From the NCBI GenBank assembly GCA_017307285.1, contig JAFKFI010000053.1, forward strand, positions 1-64,000: a stretch of DNA of 64,000 bases, written 5' to 3'. Each line of letters opens with the position of its first letter. The stretch's first letter is position 1. Origin of the DNA: Alphaproteobacteria bacterium. Its GTDB lineage: Bacteria; Pseudomonadota; Alphaproteobacteria; Acetobacterales; Acetobacteraceae. Under the pieces are notes generated by a model, which saw only the letters and a program-made list of their open reading frames with translations, had not been told where the DNA came from and ran no database searches. A program made the position numbers and the translations under genes. This document shows, one piece after another, positions 61,254 through 64,000 of this stretch.

Positions 61254-63080
61254 TTAGCTCGACGGGAGTTTGAACACCGTCAACGTGCCGCCGAGTGCGG
61301 TGTAGTTGTTCAACGCCGCGTAGCCGCCCACCGCACCGAGGCCGGCATGCGGATCGGTCAAGCCCGCCGCGAGGCCGATGCCGGCCCAGCCGCCGACGCC
61401 GGAGAGCACGGCAATGTATTGCTGTCCGTTATGCTCGTAGGTCATCACGTTGCCGATGATGCCGGACGGGGTCTTGAACCGGTACAGCTCCTTGCCGGTC
61501 TTCGCGTCCACCGCTTTCAGATAGCCCTCGAGGGTGCCGTAGAACACCACGCCGCCTTTGGTCGCTAGCGCGCCCGACCAGACCGAGAATGCCTCGGGGT
61601 CGGACCACTTGATCTTGCCTGTGGTGGCATCCCAGGCGATGAAGTTGCCCATGTTCTGGCTGCCCTGGGGCGGATACATCGACAAGGTCGCGCCGACATA
61701 GGGCTGGCCGGCCGTGTACGACACGCGGAACGGCTCATAGTCCATGCACACATGGTTGGTCGGCACGTAGAACAGCTTGGTATCCGGGCTGTAGGCCGCC
61801 GGCTGCTCGTCTTTCGTCCCGAGCGCGGCCGGGCAGATGCCCTGATGGTTCACGTCCGGCGTCTCGGTCGAATATTTCTTATCGAGGATCGGCCGGCCGT
61901 AATCCTTGCTGCCCTTATCCATGTTGATCCCGGTCGCCCAGTTCACTGCCGGGTCATATTTTTCGGCGACAAGCAGCTCGCCCGTCTCGCGATTGAGCGT
62001 GTAGCCGAAGCCGTTGCGGTCGAAATGCACGAGCGTGGGCACCGTCTTGCCGCCGATCTCCTGGTCGGCAAGGATCATTTCGTTGACGCCGTCATAGTCC
62101 CACTCGTCGTGCGGGGTCATCTGGTAGACCCATTTCGCCATCCCCGTATCGGGGTCGCGGGCGAAGATGGTCATGGACCATTTGTTGTCGCCGGGCCGCT
62201 GGCTTGGGTTCCAGGTCGAAGGATTGCCGGAGCCGTAATAGATCAGGTTGGCTTTCGGATCATACGCGAGCCAGCCCCAGGTATCACCACCGCCGATCTT
62301 CCACTGATCGCCTTGCCAGCTCTTCAGGCTCGAATCGGCGCCGATCGGCTTGCCGAGCGACGTGGTCTTCTGCGGATCGACCAGAAGATCCTTGTCCGGG
62401 CCTTCAGAATAGGCGCGCCAGAGCTCCTTGCCATCCTTCGTCGAGTATGCCGCGACCCAGCCGCGCACGCCGAACTCACCGCCGGAGACGCCGACATAGA
62501 CCTTGTCCTTGACGACCATCGGCGCACTGGTGCCGGTCGCTCCCTTGGACGGGTCATCGGTCTTGACCGACCAGTCGACCTTCCCGGTCTTGGCATCGAG
62601 CGCCACCAGCGTGGTGTCGGCCTGGTGCAGGAAGATTTTGCCGTCCGCGTAAGCGGGCCCGCGGTTGACGGTGTCGCAGCACATCACCGGGATGACGTTC
62701 GGGTCCTGCTTCGGCTCGTATTTCCACAGGATTTTGCCGTCATGGTCGAGGTCGAGCGCGTACACGGTGTTGGGGAACGGCGCATGCACATACATGATGT
62801 TGCCGATGACCAGCGGCGAGCCCTCATGGCCGCGCAACACGCCGGTCGAGAACGTCCATGCAACCTGCAGCTTGCCGACGTTCTGCGCGGTTATCTGGTC
62901 CAGGGTCGAGTAGCGCTGGTTATCGTAGCTCTTGGTGGGCATCACCCATTCGGAGGCGTTCGACTGCATCTTGGTTAGATCGCCGTTCGCCGAGGTCTGC
63001 GCGACGGCGGTGGTAGTCAGCAACACAGGCGACAGCATGACTGCCGCCGCCAGCCAGAAGCCCGACGATCCACGTCGCAT
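61254..63080 (-). CDS. xoxF: Lanthanide-dependent methanol dehydrogenase
   Basis: 608 residues, of the usual XoxF length, with signal peptide ending AVAQ. PQQ-binding features: C134-C135 pair ([11 protein letters not shown]), W-motif blades, [10 protein letters not shown]. Metal site: Glu202 (GGEFGVRGW), Asn286 (GSGNPSTW), D328 (catalytic) and D330 in [11 protein letters not shown]; the second Asp is the lanthanide signature, absent from calcium MxaF. It oxidises methanol, possibly to formate, in the periplasm. GGGAGGAA precedes the ATG. First gene of the minus operon. Confidence 0.96.
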   Translation of the reverse strand: MRRGSSGFWLAAAVMLSPVLLTTTAVAQTSANGDLTKMQSNASEWVMPTKSYDNQRYSTLDQITAQNVGKLQVAWTFSTGVLRGHEGSPLVIGNIMYVHAPFPNTVYALDLDHDGKILWKYEPKQDPNVIPVMCCDTVNRGPAYADGKIFLHQADTTLVALDAKTGKVDWSVKTDDPSKGATGTSAPMVVKDKVYVGVSGGEFGVRGWVAAYSTKDGKELWRAYSEGPDKDLLVDPQKTTSLGKPIGADSSLKSWQGDQWKIGGGDTWGWLAYDPKANLIYYGSGNPSTWNPSQRPGDNKWSMTIFARDPDTGMAKWVYQMTPHDEWDYDGVNEMILADQEIGGKTVPTLVHFDRNGFGYTLNRETGELLVAEKYDPAVNWATGINMDKGSKDYGRPILDKKYSTETPDVNHQGICPAALGTKDEQPAAYSPDTKLFYVPTNHVCMDYEPFRVSYTAGQPYVGATLSMYPPQGSQNMGNFIAWDATTGKIKWSDPEAFSVWSGALATKGGVVFYGTLEGYLKAVDAKTGKELYRFKTPSGIIGNVMTYEHNGQQYIAVLSGVGGWAGIGLAAGLTDPHAGLGAVGGYAALNNYTALGGTLTVFKLPSS

Positions 63081-63372
63081 TGATTTCCTCCCGTTTATTG
63101 CTCGGACGCCCGACGGACGAACTCAGTCCATCAGTCCAGCCAAGTCGCGCTTGGGAGAAGCCGCTCCGACGGGTTTCTCGGCGATCCGGTGTTCCACATC
63201 GCGGGAACTTGCCAGCCGCCCGAAGCCTCTTTCGGCGATTTCCCACCCTCCCAACCAGCGGGAAATCCGTTGAAGCCAGAGACATGCCAGCGTAAGCAGC
63301 GCGACAACCCGACTGCAAATCACGCGACCGTGACACGAGGCGTCGAATTACGAACATAATGGAGATAATTTT
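63081..63372. promoter_or_regulatory. Divergent promoter region between xoxF and the metallohydrolase gene, with an inverted repeat
   Basis: 292 bases with no gene. An 8-bp inverted repeat GATTTCCC (63237-63244) and GGGAAATC (63260-63267) is separated by 15 bases, a typical spacing for a dimeric regulator. Promoter elements for both directions should be here, but I could not define them with confidence. xox genes elsewhere respond to lanthanides through two-component systems. Confidence 0.45.
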
Positions 63373-64000
63373 GTGCGAGCGATGAATGCGCTTGCCGGGC
63401 TCGTCATCGCCCTCGCCGCGGCCGTGTCGGCAGCGCGAGCCGACGGACCGGCGCGGCCGGTTTCGATCGAGGCCGTGGCGCCGGGCGACTATGCCCATTT
63501 TGGCGAAGTCTCAGTGACCACCCGGGAGAATCAGGGCGACATCGCCAATCTCGGCATCATCGTGGGCGAAAACGCCGTGGCGGTCGTGGATACCGGCGGC
63601 AGCGTGGAAGTGGGCAGGGGCCTGCTCGCGGCGATCCGCCGCGTCACGGACAAGCCGGTCCGCTACGTCATCAACACCCACGAGCATCCCGACCACGTAT
63701 TCGGCAACGCCGCGTTCGGGCCGGGCGTCACCTTCGTCGGCCACCACAACCTGCCCGAGGAGTTGGCCAAGCGGGGCGAGTATTACTTGAACTCATTCCG
63801 CGAAGCGCTGGGCGCGGCGGCGATCGGGGAAGTCAAGATCATCCCGCCGACATTGCTGGTGGACACCGAGACGACGCTCGACCTCGGCGGTCGACGCCTG
63901 CGGCTCACTGCCTGGAGCCCCGCGGCTCACACCAACTGCGATCTCACGGTGCTCGACGAGACCACCGGCGTGCTGTTCGCCGGCGACCTTGTGTTCATGC
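63373..64000 (+). CDS. Metallo-beta-lactamase-fold protein, quinoprotein-associated (partial)
   Basis: At least 209 residues, cut by the window end. Signal peptide ([20 protein letters not shown]) and a metallo-beta-lactamase fold. The metal motif is [12 protein letters not shown] (HxHxDH), and a second His is in [14 protein letters not shown], with AGDLVFM at the edge. It resembles the quinoprotein relay system zinc metallohydrolases that accompany PQQ dehydrogenases (from memory). GGAG lies before the GTG at 63373; the ATG at 63382 is possible. Divergent from xoxF, so probably co-regulated. Reaction unknown. Confidence 0.85.
   Translation, partial: MRAMNALAGLVIALAAAVSAARADGPARPVSIEAVAPGDYAHFGEVSVTTRENQGDIANLGIIVGENAVAVVDTGGSVEVGRGLLAAIRRVTDKPVRYVINTHEHPDHVFGNAAFGPGVTFVGHHNLPEELAKRGEYYLNSFREALGAAAIGEVKIIPPTLLVDTETTLDLGGRRLRLTAWSPAAHTNCDLTVLDETTGVLFAGDLVFM

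Noticed and set aside
61752..62978. 408-codon frame opposite xoxF
   Set aside because: Shadow of xoxF, without conserved motifs.
1..64000. tRNA, rRNA, CRISPR array or prophage
   Set aside because: No cloverleaf-like sequences, regularly spaced repeats or phage structural genes were noticed by eye; a tRNAscan or CRISPR finder run would settle it.

Overview
The window comes from a high-GC, metabolically versatile Gram-negative bacterium, most likely an alphaproteobacterium of the Rhodospirillales (Acetobacteraceae-like) or Hyphomicrobiales type. The basis is overall base composition, a DUF1127 protein beside a YafY/WYL regulator, a XoxF methanol dehydrogenase with XoxG and XoxJ, and many branched-chain-type (Liv) ABC cassettes. 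No tRNA, rRNA, CRISPR array or replication origin was recognised. This placement is inference; no database search was possible.

Layout. 1-6.6 kb: an N-terminally degraded FAD subunit and an intact molybdopterin subunit of a xanthine-dehydrogenase-family enzyme, then a PQQ alcohol dehydrogenase, a cytochrome c with an unrecognised C-terminal domain and a small secreted repeat protein. 6.6-12.6 kb: an unknown small protein, an alpha/beta hydrolase and Liv cassette 1, which has a fused permease-ATPase. 12.6-18.2 kb (minus strand): a catabolic operon of aminotransferase, HpaB-type flavin monooxygenase, VOC dioxygenase-like protein, enoyl-CoA hydratase and cytochrome P450. 18.3-22.8 kb: Liv cassette 2, unfused. 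22.8-25.4 kb: DUF1127 protein, WYL regulator with a palindromic operator, MtgA and a hydrolase. 25.4-30.1 kb: FAD oxidoreductase, a DHOD-like barrel protein, an MFS transporter and a luciferase-like monooxygenase. 30.1-33.6 kb: a hairpin repeat, then a phytanoyl-CoA-dioxygenase/MFS pair divergent from a LacI-type regulator with a visible operator. 33.6-35.9 kb: secreted aspartyl protease, SDR and a dead IS110 fragment. 35.9-38.9 kb: a GGDEF-EAL signalling protein. 39-42 kb: cupredoxin, polytopic membrane protein, tiny membrane peptide and di-haem peroxidase. 42-47.6 kb: epoxide-hydrolase-like protein, 2-hydroxychromene-2-carboxylate isomerase, GST and two acyl-CoA carboxyltransferases. 47.7-52.4 kb: Liv cassette 3, again fused. 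52.4-54.6 kb: dienelactone hydrolase, Gfa and a cytochrome c. 54.8-64 kb: a lanthanide-type methanol oxidation locus, with a tightly coupled operon (binding protein, beta-propeller, ABC ATPase, ABC-2 permease, unknown periplasmic protein) facing a xoxF-xoxG-xoxJ-CXXXCW operon tail to tail, and a divergent metallo-beta-lactamase-fold gene cut by the window end.

The genes read as an accessory catabolic island. Liv-type importers bring in small organic acids or aromatic and amino compounds. Oxygenases, CoA enzymes and hydrolases degrade them. Two PQQ dehydrogenases, both with the Asp-Tyr-Asp signature of lanthanide enzymes, and several periplasmic c-type cytochromes feed electrons to the respiratory chain. 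Gfa next to the xox locus fits formaldehyde handling. The least understood part is the ABC/beta-propeller operon beside xoxF, whose transported substrate is not evident.
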